A stretch of 64,000 nucleotides of DNA from JANSWY01 sp965267245 (GCA_965267245.1 OZ253939.1:4216001-4280000); one strand, 5' to 3'; positions 35,323 through 44,857 are shown, numbered from the stretch's first letter. Numbers and translations are program-made. The notes: generated by a model not told the origin, from the letters alone.

Positions 35323-37956
35323 AAAAAGATTTTTCTATTGGCAATTTTGTGTTGCCAAGCACTCTTTCTTTACAGCCAACTTCCTAAAACCATCAGTTTT
35401 CAGGGGTACCTCACCAATGATCAGGGTGAGCCTATTACCGCCACCGGCAATGATAAACTACCCGTCTCCTTCTCACTCTTTGACCAGGTAAGTGAGGGAA
35501 ATCGTGTTTGGGGGCCGGAACAACAAGATATTGAGGTCAACCTGGGTATATTCAGTACCATTCTGGGAAGTGTGGAGCCTATGAACGTCAACAGTGGGCT
35601 AAGTTTTGACAAAACCTACTTCCTTCAAATCACCATAGACCCTGAAGGCACTCCGGAAGTGCTCGAAAGAATCAGGCTTACTTCCAGTGCTTATAGTTTA
35701 AGTACAGTAAATGCCTTGAATGTTACATTCAATGAACTGTCAGTAGCGCAAGGTGGAACCGGTGGAAGCAATGCAAGTACAGCAAGGACTAATTTGGGAC
35801 TTGCGATAGGTTCAGACGTGCAGGCATATGATGCTGATTTGGATGACTTGGCAGATGGTACATTGACCGCCACAAAAATTGGCGATGGTATTGAGGCTTC
35901 CAAAATTACGGTTGGTTCTTTGGCAGTCGCCAATGGAGGAACAGGTGCAACAAGTGCAAGTAATGCCCGCTCAAACCTGGGTCTTGGTATAGGTTCAGAT
36001 GTGCAGGCATACGATGCAGACCTGGATGACCTGGCAGATGGCTCATTATCTCCTTCAAAAATCGGAGACGGATTGGATGCTTCCATCATTACAGTGGGGA
36101 GTCTGGCAGTCGCCAATGGGGGAACTGGATCAACAACTGCAAGTGATGCCAGAACAACTCTTGGTCTGGCCATAGGGACTAATGTTCAGGCTTATGATAC
36201 AGATTTGGATGATCTGGCAGATGGAACCTTATCCGGTAGTAAGATCGGAACTGGAATAGATGCCACCAATATTACAGTGAGTAGCTTACCCGTTACCAAT
36301 GGGGGAACCGGTGCAACTACTGAATCTGGAGCCAGGACCAATTTAGGTTTGGTAATCGGGACAGATATTCAGGCCTTTGACGATGACTTAACGGATTTGG
36401 CAGATGGTACGCTTACAGGTTCGAAAGTTGGAACTGGAGTTGATGCAGAAAACATCACAATTAATAGTTTGGCAATTGCCAATGGAGGAACAGCAGCAAC
36501 AAGTGCAGGGGATGCCAGAACTAATCTAGGACTGGAAATTGGTACTAATGTACAGGCATATGATGCAGGATTAGCATCAATTGCTGGGTTAACTACTTCT
36601 GCAGACAAGATGATTTACACCACAACATCAGACACTTATGCAGCTACCAATCTAACTTCATTCGGTAGATCCATTATCGATGATGCTTCTGCTTCGGAAT
36701 TTAGGACTACAGCGGGATTGGTAATTGGCACTAATGTGCAGGCCCAAAATGATGCTTTGGAATCAATTGGAGGGCTCACAACTGTAGCTGACAAATTTAT
36801 ATACACAACGGATGTTGATGTTTATGCAACATCAGATGTTACAAGCTTTGGTAGAGGACTACTGGCAAATACAAGTTTATCCAATTTTAAGTCTTCCTTA
36901 GACCTGGAAACAGGTGTTGATTTGCAAGCTTGGGATGATGATTTGGATGACATATCTGCTTTGTCAGCAACAAATGGAGGTTTCCTTGTGGGAGACGGAA
37001 CAGACTGGACTGTAGAATCAGGCTCAACAGCCAGAGCCAGTCTTGGTCTTACAGTTGGATCGGATATCCAGGCCCATGATGACGATTTAGACACCTATGC
37101 CGGAATTACACCTAGTTCAGATGTACAGACCATGTTAGGTTCTTCCAACAATAGTAACATTAGGTCAAATATTGGTTTAGCTATTGGAACCAATGTGCAG
37201 GCCTATGATGCTGATTTGACTGATTTAGCTGATGGTACAATAGAAGTTAGTAGTGGTTTAGTTGGAATTGGAATTACACCTTCCATTTCAGCTCTAGAAG
37301 TGAATAGTACTGGAACCGGTTTTGTTACCATATTAAACCACAATAATTCAACAGGTACTGGATTAGTCTTATTTCAAGATGAAGGAAGCAATATTGGATC
37401 AATTACTCATAATGGAGCAGGTGTAATCACATATGGAACTTTCACCGGTGCACATATGGCTGTTTCAACTGATATACTTCAACCAGATGAATTGGTTTCT
37501 CTATCAGGCAAGTATGATTTTTATGGTATTCCAGGGGGTGAGCCACTTTATCATGTTTCAAAAACCAGTAAGCCAAACTCAGCAGAAGTTTTAGGATCAT
37601 ATTCCCATAAGTTAGATGAGGAGGAAGTACTTGTGATTGCAGCTGTAGGGAATGGATCTGTCTGGGTAGTGGACAATGGGAGTGACTTAAAAGTTGGAGA
37701 CTACCTGATCACTAGTGAAGTTGCCGGACATGGAATGAAAGATCTGGGAGACTTTCCGATTGCCAATATTATTGCAAGGGTGGCGGAAAATGTGAATTGG
37801 GGTTCTGTGAACGAAACAATTAATGGTAGAAAGCACAAACGTGTTTCAATCTTCTACGAAAGTTTTACAATAGATCATACATCTAAGCAATTGAGAAAGG
37901 AGATTGAGCAATTGAGAAATGAATTAGAACAACTAAAAGAATTAATCACAAATTAA
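35323..37956 (+). CDS. Secreted protein with phage-tail-fibre-type repeats
   Basis: An 877-residue exported protein; the signal peptide MKKIFLLAILCCQALFLYSQ decides the start at 35323 over an ATG 11 codons upstream. An N-terminal beta domain (about 110 residues) begins LPKTISFQGYLTNDQGEP. It is followed by about nine copies of a repeat with the pattern GGTGATTASxARTNLGLxIGTxVQAYDxDLxDLADG, common in phage tail fibres. The first four copies have an exact 61-residue (183-base) period starting at 35734; later ones are degenerate. The end has a globular domain and a heptad coiled coil (LRKEIEQLRNELEQLKEL) suggesting trimerisation. It probably forms a surface fibre or adhesin and leads a five-gene cluster. 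Confidence 0.85.
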   Translation, partial: KKIFLLAILCCQALFLYSQLPKTISFQGYLTNDQGEPITATGNDKLPVSFSLFDQVSEGNRVWGPEQQDIEVNLGIFSTILGSVEPMNVNSGLSFDKTYFLQITIDPEGTPEVLERIRLTSSAYSLSTVNALNVTFNELSVAQGGTGGSNASTARTNLGLAIGSDVQAYDADLDDLADGTLTATKIGDGIEASKITVGSLAVANGGTGATSASNARSNLGLGIGSDVQAYDADLDDLADGSLSPSKIGDGLDASIITVGSLAVANGGTGSTTASDARTTLGLAIGTNVQAYDTDLDDLADGTLSGSKIGTGIDATNITVSSLPVTNGGTGATTESGARTNLGLVIGTDIQAFDDDLTDLADGTLTGSKVGTGVDAENITINSLAIANGGTAATSAGDARTNLGLEIGTNVQAYDAGLASIAGLTTSADKMIYTTTSDTYAATNLTSFGRSIIDDASASEFRTTAGLVIGTNVQAQNDALESIGGLTTVADKFIYTTDVDVYATSDVTSFGRGLLANTSLSNFKSSLDLETGVDLQAWDDDLDDISALSATNGGFLVGDGTDWTVESGSTARASLGLTVGSDIQAHDDDLDTYAGITPSSDVQTMLGSSNNSNIRSNIGLAIGTNVQAYDADLTDLADGTIEVSSGLVGIGITPSISALEVNSTGTGFVTILNHNNSTGTGLVLFQDEGSNIGSITHNGAGVITYGTFTGAHMAVSTDILQPDELVSLSGKYDFYGIPGGEPLYHVSKTSKPNSAEVLGSYSHKLDEEEVLVIAAVGNGSVWVVDNGSDLKVGDYLITSEVAGHGMKDLGDFPIANIIARVAENVNWGSVNETINGRKHKRVSIFYESFTIDHTSKQLRKEIEQLRNELEQLKELITN
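35734..37260 (+). repeat. Array of about nine tail-fibre-type coding repeats
   Basis: Units begin at 35734, 35917, 36100, 36283 and 36466, giving a strict 183-base spacing for the first four. Units five to nine vary in length and keep mainly the LxIGTxVQAxDxxL core. The GGTG motif is present in units one to four, reads GGTA in unit five and is missing afterwards. Copies differ at many third positions, so the duplication is old rather than recent. Confidence 0.85.
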
Positions 37957-37979
37957 TACTGACCAAATCTATTTCACCT

Positions 37980-39749
37980 ATGACTAAAATTATTCAACGC
38001 GTCACTAGATTAATTTCTAGCATTTTTTTCATTTCTATTTTCATGTTAACCGCTTGTGGACCTGGCGAAAAAGTGGAGGATGACACACCTCCTGAGAAGG
38101 AACCAGCCTATTTTACTGGAATTGTAGTGGACTATCAAAATAATCCTATTGAAGGCGTTTCAGTAGTTGGAAATGCCGTTTCTTCCACAACAGGGGCCAA
38201 TGGAAAATTCGAATTGAAAATACCTACAACAGAGAAATACATAATCAATTTCTCAAAAGAAGGATATGCATTTGTGTCTAAAGTATTTATGGGTTCCAGA
38301 GTGAATGTTACTTATAGGATGAAGAGATCTACAGTTGTAAAAGCGGATCCTACTCAGGAAATTGTAGTAAAAGATACTGTCACTGAGTGCGAGGCAATTG
38401 TAGCAATCCAGGAAGCTGAAATGGAACGTTTGAAAGCAATCACACCTGTAATGAATCACTTGGGGAAGGTGGTTGATTTCGGTATTCCAGATGAACTGTT
38501 TGAAAAATACAACAAATACCAAAAAAGGGAAACTTGCAATACTGGAGCAACAGTTAGAATTCCGGCAAACGCACTGGCGATACCAGGAAATACAGGTTCT
38601 TTTTTTCAGGATAAGAAAGAAGTAACAGTTTCAGTGTCAACTATTGACATATTCTCTCAAGATGGAATGCCTGGAGACTGGTCAGTCCGGTCACAGGAGC
38701 AACCCAGGTTTATGGTAAGTTTTGGTGCACTTACAATAGACGTCACATATGAAGGCAAACCTGTTGATTTGATCAAAGGTCAGACAGCGGAAGTAATGAT
38801 ACCAATTGACCCACTAGCATTTGGGACCTCAGAGAATATTCCGCCATCTATTCCCTTTTTATCATACAACCGGGAAAGCGGACTATGGAATCAGGATGGA
38901 GAAGCTCGTTTTGACAAAGAACGAATGGCGTACATAGGTGAGACATCACATTTTTCAGAGTTCAACATGGACATATTTAAGTCTACACCATCATGTCAAA
39001 GGTTTTGTTTGGACCCTGACCTGGAACTGGCCGCAAACCTACCTGATGAATTGGAAGTCATTATGGTGGACCAGGATAATGGAACAGTGGTAACCAGAAA
39101 AAAATCCTATTCTTCTGGAGGCTCTTGTTTGACAGCTGACTATCCTGGTCAATTTTCTGGTTGTGGAAGTGATTTGAATTTACTGTACAATTTATCAAAC
39201 AATGAACCCATGTTATTGAAAATGAACAAAGCAGGTTCTACAGTTTCTATGGTTGTTGTGCAGACAGGAGATCCAGCTATAAACCTGAATCCAAACAATA
39301 GTGTGAATTGCCCATATGGTGATTGCTGTCAGGGTGATGCGACTTGTGTTGATGCCTGTACAAGTGGTGGAGCACCAATATTAAAAGGCATTGGGACTTC
39401 CAATGGGACCATGACTGCCACAACCGATATTGCTGGATGCAAAGTCGTATTAAAATGGTATGATCCATTTGCAGAGACTGATGGTGCACCATTTGTGTCT
39501 AGCAATTTCGTGATTGAAACAACTTCTGGAGACCCATTAGATCCTGGGACAACCTGGGATGCAGAATCTACCACAGTTACCGAAATCCGACCAGGTCTAT
39601 ATACCGCTGAATTAACAATTAGTGAGAGTAGTGGTGCGGATTTGGACTGTTTTGCACTGTATTTTGTTAGGGCTTCTTACGTCAATAACCCTGGACCTTA
39701 CACCCAACATTCATGTATTGATCTGAGTGCAGGTTGTAGTGGATGTTAA
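37980..39749 (+). CDS. Cysteine-rich surface lipoprotein with a CarboxypepD_reg-like domain
   Basis: A 589-residue lipoprotein (lipobox MLTAC near residue 26). Residues 42-112 match a carboxypeptidase-regulatory-like beta sandwich (FTGIVVDYQNNPIEGVSVVG...GKFELKIPT). A helical segment at about residues 125-180 is followed by a domain with the order TVRIPANAL, MPGDWSVR, SFGALTIDV, VMIPIDPLAF and SHFSEFNMD (about 190-335), a pattern shared by other Bacteroidota surface proteins and reminiscent of FAM171/ZU5-like domains. The C-terminal 250 residues contain many cysteines, including CPYGDCCQGDATC and a final CSGC. It starts 23 bases after the fibre gene. Confidence 0.75.
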   Translation: MTKIIQRVTRLISSIFFISIFMLTACGPGEKVEDDTPPEKEPAYFTGIVVDYQNNPIEGVSVVGNAVSSTTGANGKFELKIPTTEKYIINFSKEGYAFVSKVFMGSRVNVTYRMKRSTVVKADPTQEIVVKDTVTECEAIVAIQEAEMERLKAITPVMNHLGKVVDFGIPDELFEKYNKYQKRETCNTGATVRIPANALAIPGNTGSFFQDKKEVTVSVSTIDIFSQDGMPGDWSVRSQEQPRFMVSFGALTIDVTYEGKPVDLIKGQTAEVMIPIDPLAFGTSENIPPSIPFLSYNRESGLWNQDGEARFDKERMAYIGETSHFSEFNMDIFKSTPSCQRFCLDPDLELAANLPDELEVIMVDQDNGTVVTRKKSYSSGGSCLTADYPGQFSGCGSDLNLLYNLSNNEPMLLKMNKAGSTVSMVVVQTGDPAINLNPNNSVNCPYGDCCQGDATCVDACTSGGAPILKGIGTSNGTMTATTDIAGCKVVLKWYDPFAETDGAPFVSSNFVIETTSGDPLDPGTTWDAESTTVTEIRPGLYTAELTISESSGADLDCFALYFVRASYVNNPGPYTQHSCIDLSAGCSGC

Positions 39750-39763
39750 CCACTAAACAATAA

Positions 39764-41950
39764 ATGATAACTAGAAAACTCATATTATCAATTTGCTTTG
39801 CTTGTAGCTTCTTGTTTGTGGAAGCACAATATAAACTTCAATCCTCCACATTCTCCAATGGAGCCACAGAAGTTTCAAGCTCAAATTATAAACTCACCCC
39901 AACTGTTGGCCAAACCATAAGTGGTGAAGCCTCTTCTGCTAATCATGTGTTGGTTGCTGGTTTTATACCTACAGCCGTACCAAGATTAGCAGAATTGACG
40001 CTTCGGGACCTAAAATTGAGCCCGGCAGAAGCCTTTTCAGGGGGTACAACTAACCTCTCCTTTACATTGATTAATTCCGGAGGGATTGGAGCTTTCGTGG
40101 ATATAAGTGCTGAGATCTACTTTTCAGGTAATCAGGTCCTTTCCACAGATGACACCAGATTAGACAGTGTCGAAATCGTAAGTGATTTACTTCCAGGGGA
40201 ACCGATTCTTTTCCCAGAAGAGGGTGTTTTTACCCTTGATATCCCTGAAGACCTGGCTATTGGAGACTACTATATTATAGTGAGTTTGATTACCAGTGAT
40301 GCACTAAGAGAAATCAATGAGGATAACACATTTCCCGTTCTTCTAGAGATCAAAAATCAAGAAGATGTGGATAGTGAGCCACCCAATATCGACCCCAGGG
40401 GAGATGCTGTTTTTAGTGGTTTGATAGCTGTTGAAGTGGAAGACACACGGGGAGTGAAATCAGTCAGTATGTTTCACAGACAGATCTCTGAGCCAGATTT
40501 TACGGAACTGGTGCTTACAGGAACAGGGGTAAATAATATCTACAACATTGAAACCGAAGACTCCTGGGCTGATGAATTTGGCATGGAAGCATACTTTATT
40601 GCTGAGGATCAGGTGGGAAATGCGACAGTATTGGAACAAGCCACTCATTATTACTGGTACAGACAACTCGACGAAGGCCAAACTATTCCTTTAGGTGATG
40701 GATTTGACGGAAAAAGCAATACCTACCGAATGTTCTCGGTTCCATACACTTTACAGGAATCTGATGTTGTGAGAGTTTTTGATGAATTGGGTACTTATGA
40801 TGACACTCAATGGAGGATCTTCCACTGGATTGGAGAAAGATATGCTGAGTACCAGGATGGTTTAGATGACATTGAACCAGGAAAAGGATATTGGTTCAAC
40901 ACAATTATTGAAGACTTTGACATAGAGATAGAAAATGAGATAGCCAAAGATCTGGAAGATGATCCGGCATTTGTCCTTAGCCCCGTTCGTCAGGGTTGGA
41001 ACCAAATTGGAAATCCTTACCCTTTCCCTATTGACTGGCAGGTTGTCCAGGATGCCAATTCGGACCTTCAGCTGACAGTACTTCAAAAATTTACATCTGG
41101 CAGCTATATTCAAGCACTCATTCTAGAGCCATGGGAAGGTGCATTTGTGTTCAGCCAATCCTCTGGAAGTATAGAGTTTCCTGTTGAAAGTAAATTTTCT
41201 AATGGTGGACGTGCTGATAATATACCAAAATTATTAGATGGAAGGGGTTGGGAGGTCCCGATTAATCTTGAAATTGATGGAATCACCCACAGAAGTACTT
41301 TTGGAATGCACCCGGATGCATCAGAAAGCAAAGATAGGTTTGACCAAATTATTGTACCTCGCTTCTTCGATTATGTGGAGCTATACACCAACCATGAGGA
41401 GTTTTTTGCCCCTAAGTTTGCTGCCGATATTGTAAGTACAAAAGAGCATTATACCTGGGATTTCACTTTGGAATCAAATCTGGATGGGTTGGGCAAACTA
41501 AATTGGGATCTATCTGATATATGGTTTTCATCCTCAGAAATATTGATGCTTATGGATATGAGTAATGGTCTATTAATTGACCTCCGAAATACTGAATCAT
41601 ACGCTTTCAAGCGGGAAGGAAAAGCCCGGGATTTTAAGATCTTCTACAGTGCTACCGGAGAATTTGAACCCGGGTTCACTGGAATTGGGCAAGGTTACCC
41701 AAATCCATTTGAAAAGGAGGTGGTGATTCCGATCATCATAAATTCGTTAAATGAAGCCGTTGAACTCCAGATTTTTGATGAAACCGGTAGACAAGTTGCT
41801 TCCCTGGAAGAAGTGTTTCATAATCCAGGCATTGGGAGCCTGAAATGGAATGGTCTCGATTTTTCAGGGAATGAGGTACCTGCAGGTGTTTATTTCTACA
41901 GGTTATCAGGGAATATAAATCAGGTGACCAGATTGATCAAAACAAGATAA
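39764..41950 (+). CDS. Surface protein with a type IX secretion sorting domain
   Basis: A 728-residue protein with an N-terminal signal peptide (ending near SFLFVEAQ). An adjacent domain follows the pattern SSSNYKLTPTVGQ...VLVAGF, common at the front of T9SS cargo. A CARDB-like stretch covers about residues 75-205 (LTLRDLKLSPAEAFSGG). The C-terminal 85 residues form a type A sorting domain with GYPNPFEKEVVIPI, VELQIFDETGRQV and GVYFYRLSGN...TRLIKTR. It should be exported by T9SS and anchored to or released from the surface. The middle has no recognised catalytic motif. It starts 14 bases after the lipoprotein gene. Confidence 0.85.
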   Translation: MITRKLILSICFACSFLFVEAQYKLQSSTFSNGATEVSSSNYKLTPTVGQTISGEASSANHVLVAGFIPTAVPRLAELTLRDLKLSPAEAFSGGTTNLSFTLINSGGIGAFVDISAEIYFSGNQVLSTDDTRLDSVEIVSDLLPGEPILFPEEGVFTLDIPEDLAIGDYYIIVSLITSDALREINEDNTFPVLLEIKNQEDVDSEPPNIDPRGDAVFSGLIAVEVEDTRGVKSVSMFHRQISEPDFTELVLTGTGVNNIYNIETEDSWADEFGMEAYFIAEDQVGNATVLEQATHYYWYRQLDEGQTIPLGDGFDGKSNTYRMFSVPYTLQESDVVRVFDELGTYDDTQWRIFHWIGERYAEYQDGLDDIEPGKGYWFNTIIEDFDIEIENEIAKDLEDDPAFVLSPVRQGWNQIGNPYPFPIDWQVVQDANSDLQLTVLQKFTSGSYIQALILEPWEGAFVFSQSSGSIEFPVESKFSNGGRADNIPKLLDGRGWEVPINLEIDGITHRSTFGMHPDASESKDRFDQIIVPRFFDYVELYTNHEEFFAPKFAADIVSTKEHYTWDFTLESNLDGLGKLNWDLSDIWFSSSEILMLMDMSNGLLIDLRNTESYAFKREGKARDFKIFYSATGEFEPGFTGIGQGYPNPFEKEVVIPIIINSLNEAVELQIFDETGRQVASLEEVFHNPGIGSLKWNGLDFSGNEVPAGVYFYRLSGNINQVTRLIKTR

Positions 41951-41954
41951 TGCT

Positions 41955-42671
41955 ATGAAGAAACTGATCATCATATTAACATTCATTCTTTCGGCAAATC
42001 TTGTCAGTGCCCAGGCTTTTGAAATTACAGCGCTGGAACAAACTTCTGAAAACCTGATTGTCCATTATAATTTGATGGACACTACGGCCAACCGAACCTA
42101 CACTGTATTTCTCTACAAGAATGGAACAGAACCATTAAAGAAGGTCAAAGGAGATGTTGGAATTAGTGTCAAACCAGGTGTAAATAATAAAATCACCTGG
42201 TCAGCAAAAGAAGAATTGGGAGCAGATTTTAAGGGATCACTTGAGCTGGAAGTAAGAGGAAAAGTATATGTTCCTTTTCTGGAGTTTGAAGGGTTTCCTG
42301 AAGGGAAGAAAGTAAGACGAGGGAAATCGTACTTCTATTCATGGGAAGGCTCTTCCCGATCCAAAATCTTAAATTTTGATTTGTATAAAGGAGATCACCT
42401 GGAATATGCGCTTCCAGAGGTAGCCAATACAGGTGGCGCAGAATTGATTATCCCGACATCCGTGAAACCAGGTCGGTATAAGTTCATAGTATCGGATGCG
42501 AAGAACAAGGATCTGGTGGTTGAATCACCAGAAATTATCATAAAACCAAAATTACCATTACCGGTAAAACTAATTCCGCTGGCACTTGCAGGGGGAGGAT
42601 ACATGCTTATTTCTTCCAATGCTGAGGATCCGCCTTTGGATGGACCACCACCGGTACCATCAAACAATTAA
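41955..42671 (+). CDS. Small exported beta-rich protein
   Basis: A 238-residue protein with signal peptide MKKLIIILTFILSANLVSAQ. The first half is an Ig-like strand pattern (ITALEQTSENLIVHYNL). The second contains RRGKSYFYSWEGSSRSKILNFD, a pattern like the Kre9/KNH-type domain of secreted proteins. A hydrophobic stretch near residues 205-220 (LPVKLIPLALAGGGYMLI) and a proline-rich tail end the protein, so it may be membrane-attached at its C-terminus. It is 4 bases after the T9SS-sorted gene and 12 bases before the caspase gene. Its function is unknown. Confidence 0.7.
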   Translation: MKKLIIILTFILSANLVSAQAFEITALEQTSENLIVHYNLMDTTANRTYTVFLYKNGTEPLKKVKGDVGISVKPGVNNKITWSAKEELGADFKGSLELEVRGKVYVPFLEFEGFPEGKKVRRGKSYFYSWEGSSRSKILNFDLYKGDHLEYALPEVANTGGAELIIPTSVKPGRYKFIVSDAKNKDLVVESPEIIIKPKLPLPVKLIPLALAGGGYMLISSNAEDPPLDGPPPVPSNN

Positions 42672-42683
42672 AATCATGCACAA

Positions 42684-43883
42684 ATGAGAAAGCTTCAGAA
42701 TTTCAAAATAGCTAACACAATCTCTCATGCAATCATAATTGTTTTGGTTTGCCTGCAAAGCAGCTTGTTGGCCCAAAACTTTAATGAAAAAACCAATAAA
42801 GTACATTTTGATTTCTCAACAGAGATTGAGTCCAGTACATTGCCAAGCATTACCTGGATTACTCCCAGGGTGGAACAATCTTTTAGTAAGGAGAACTATA
42901 TATTTTTGAAGGCAGAGGTAAAATCCAATATTCCTTTGAAAATGGTTAAAGCTCAGGTCAAAAATGGGGATAAAGTGATCCAGAGAGAATTACCCTTTAC
43001 ACCAGGAATGACTTCTTACACCCTTGATCAAAAATGGTTCCTGCTCGATGGAGGAAATGAGATTGAAATAATAGCCATCAACGAAAAAGGAGGAACTGTC
43101 TCCAGTATCAGAAATATTCTACATGGAAAATCTGATATCGTGGAAGCAGTGGACGCCAATCGAAGAGATTATGCCCTGATCATTGCCACTGACAATTACG
43201 ATAACTGGGAAGATTTGAGCAATCCAATAAACGATGCAAAAAGAATTGAGGGAATATTGAAAGAAAAGTACGGTTTTATCACGGATTTGGTGCTTAATCC
43301 GGCATTAGAAGACATCAACGACAAATTGTATGATTACAACTCAAAGAAATTCAATCCCCAGGACCAGTTGTTGATTTTTGTAGCGGGGCATGGGTATTAC
43401 GATGAGACATTGGACGAAGGTTATTTGGTAGCAAGCAACTCACTGAAGAATGATAGAGGTAAGACAAGTTATTTGTCACACCATATCCTGAGATCAAGAA
43501 TAGAAAACATCAAATGTGAGCACATTATGCTGGTTATGGATGTCTGTTTCGGAGGGACGATAGATCCAAAAATGCAAAAAACCAGAGGTGCTGAGTTGGC
43601 TTTTGAGGATACTCAGTTCCTCGTTAAAAAGCTCACGAAACGCACCAGAAAGTTCTTAACAAGTGGCAGCAAGGAGTATGTGCCGGATGGGGAACCAGGT
43701 AAACATTCACCATTTGCAGAGAAGTTCATTATGGCATTGAATGAAATTGGTGGAAGCCAGGGACGAGTAATGTCTACTGCACAAATGGTTCCCTATTTTT
43801 TACGACTCTCCACGGATCCACGCTTTGGAAGTTTCGGGTCTGATGACTCTGGGAGTGATTTTATTTTCGTAGCGCAGCAGTAG
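42684..43883 (+). CDS. Secreted caspase-family (C14) protease
   Basis: A 399-residue protein with an N-terminal signal-like segment (hydrophobic about residues 14-29, ending LLAQ). An Ig-like domain (about residues 50-145) begins SITWITPRVEQSFS. The caspase p20-like fold follows from residue 160 (RRDYALIIATDNYDNWEDL). The catalytic histidine is His236 in FVAGHGYYD and the cysteine is Cys288 in MDVCFGG, so the dyad is intact. The p10-like part contains LTSGSKEYVPDG and HSPFAEKF. Caspase-fold proteases of this type usually cut after basic residues, but specificity cannot be read here. It is the last gene of the five-gene surface cluster. Confidence 0.9.
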   Translation: MRKLQNFKIANTISHAIIIVLVCLQSSLLAQNFNEKTNKVHFDFSTEIESSTLPSITWITPRVEQSFSKENYIFLKAEVKSNIPLKMVKAQVKNGDKVIQRELPFTPGMTSYTLDQKWFLLDGGNEIEIIAINEKGGTVSSIRNILHGKSDIVEAVDANRRDYALIIATDNYDNWEDLSNPINDAKRIEGILKEKYGFITDLVLNPALEDINDKLYDYNSKKFNPQDQLLIFVAGHGYYDETLDEGYLVASNSLKNDRGKTSYLSHHILRSRIENIKCEHIMLVMDVCFGGTIDPKMQKTRGAELAFEDTQFLVKKLTKRTRKFLTSGSKEYVPDGEPGKHSPFAEKFIMALNEIGGSQGRVMSTAQMVPYFLRLSTDPRFGSFGSDDSGSDFIFVAQQ

Positions 43884-44109
43884 TCCAAAGGTACAGATCC
43901 ACTCTGTGATTCTTTGCGTAATTCTGTATCCTAGCAATAACAATTCTAATGAAATAAAGAGATTTGGACTAGGTAAGAGATTTGTACTATGTAATGTGGA
44001 CTCTCGGGTCGAAAGACCTGACAGGAGTGCAAAGGGCAAACAGGAATAGCGGAGATAAAAAATTCCAATGCTTGTAAAAACCCTAAACAACAATAACCTT
44101 TCAATAAGA
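43884..44109. other. Noncoding stretch after the caspase gene
   Basis: No gene is seen. A short inverted repeat TCGGGTCGAAAGACCTGA is present near 44007-44024. The stretch ends at a bidirectional terminator. Confidence 0.35.
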
Positions 44110-44140
44110 AAGCCTCGAACTTTATCGAGGCTTCTTAATT
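44108..44140. terminator. Bidirectional terminator
   Basis: AAGCCTCGA (44110-44118) and TCGAGGCTT (44125-44133) form a nine-base stem followed by CTTAATTTT. It ends both the surface operon and the convergent SDR gene. Confidence 0.8.
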
Positions 44141-44857
44141 TTATCTCACACTCGGAGGCATTGTGGGTCTTACCTCTATTTTACTTGGCAATGTTCTGGG
44201 GTTTAATTTACATAGGTCCACAACCATTTGCCCAAGGTCTTCTATCTGTATTTTCCAGGCATCTTCCTCTGAAGGCGTGTGGTTATTAAAATAAGTAGAT
44301 ACGGAACCTGGCATGATGGTACTTGTTCTGATGCCATACTTTCTCAGATCCAGCATCACAGCCTGAGTAAACCCAGTCAACCCAAATTTACTGGCATTGT
44401 ATGCAGCTCCATTAGCGAAGAAATTGGTTCCTGCTAAACTGGAAATCGTCATGAAATAACCTTTTGAAGCTTTCAGCTGATCCAGTGAAGATTTAAGGGT
44501 ATTGAATACACCAGTAAGGTTCGTATCAATCGTTTCGTTCCATTGTTCTGAGGTCATGTCTTCTATTGGTACAAAATGCCCTACTCCCGCATTAGCAATG
44601 ACAAGATTAGCATCTCCCCATTGAGATTTAATCTGTGCCAGAGCTGACTTTTGAGCTGCCATGTCAGTCACATCTGCAGCAATAGCCAATACATTATCAT
44701 TTCCCGTGATTGATTTTAGTTTTTCAGCTGCTGAATCAGCTCCTGATTGTGAGCGGGAGGTAATGGCTACCTTTCCTCCATTTTCCAGTACTTTTTGGGC
44801 AATCCCAAATCCAATTCCTTTACTCCCACCTGTGATATATGCAATTATGTTTTCCAT
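44141..44857 (-). CDS. Short-chain dehydrogenase/reductase
   Basis: A 238-residue classical SDR oxidoreductase. The NAD(P) motif TGGSKGIGFG is at residues 9-18, an arginine/serine pair after the second strand (TSRSQ) suggests NADPH use, NAGVG is present, and the catalytic Ser (SSLAG) and YNASK motif are intact. The substrate is unknown. The gene is single and convergent with the caspase cluster. Confidence 0.93.
   Translation of the reverse strand: MENIIAYITGGSKGIGFGIAQKVLENGGKVAITSRSQSGADSAAEKLKSITGNDNVLAIAADVTDMAAQKSALAQIKSQWGDANLVIANAGVGHFVPIEDMTSEQWNETIDTNLTGVFNTLKSSLDQLKASKGYFMTISSLAGTNFFANGAAYNASKFGLTGFTQAVMLDLRKYGIRTSTIMPGSVSTYFNNHTPSEEDAWKIQIEDLGQMVVDLCKLNPRTLPSKIEVRPTMPPSVR

Noticed and set aside
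35691..36173. A long antisense open frame (160 codons) across the tail-fibre repeats
   Set aside because: It follows the repeat period in the opposite strand and has Ala/Ser/Pro-rich composition unlike a real protein. It is a by-product of the biased codons in the repeats.
35734..37260. A possible CRISPR array or satellite
   Set aside because: The 183-base units are coding, in frame, diverged at third positions and have no unique spacers.
35323..37956. A prophage remnant
   Set aside because: Only the repeats resemble phage; no capsid, terminase, integrase or lysis gene is near, and the protein has a signal peptide.
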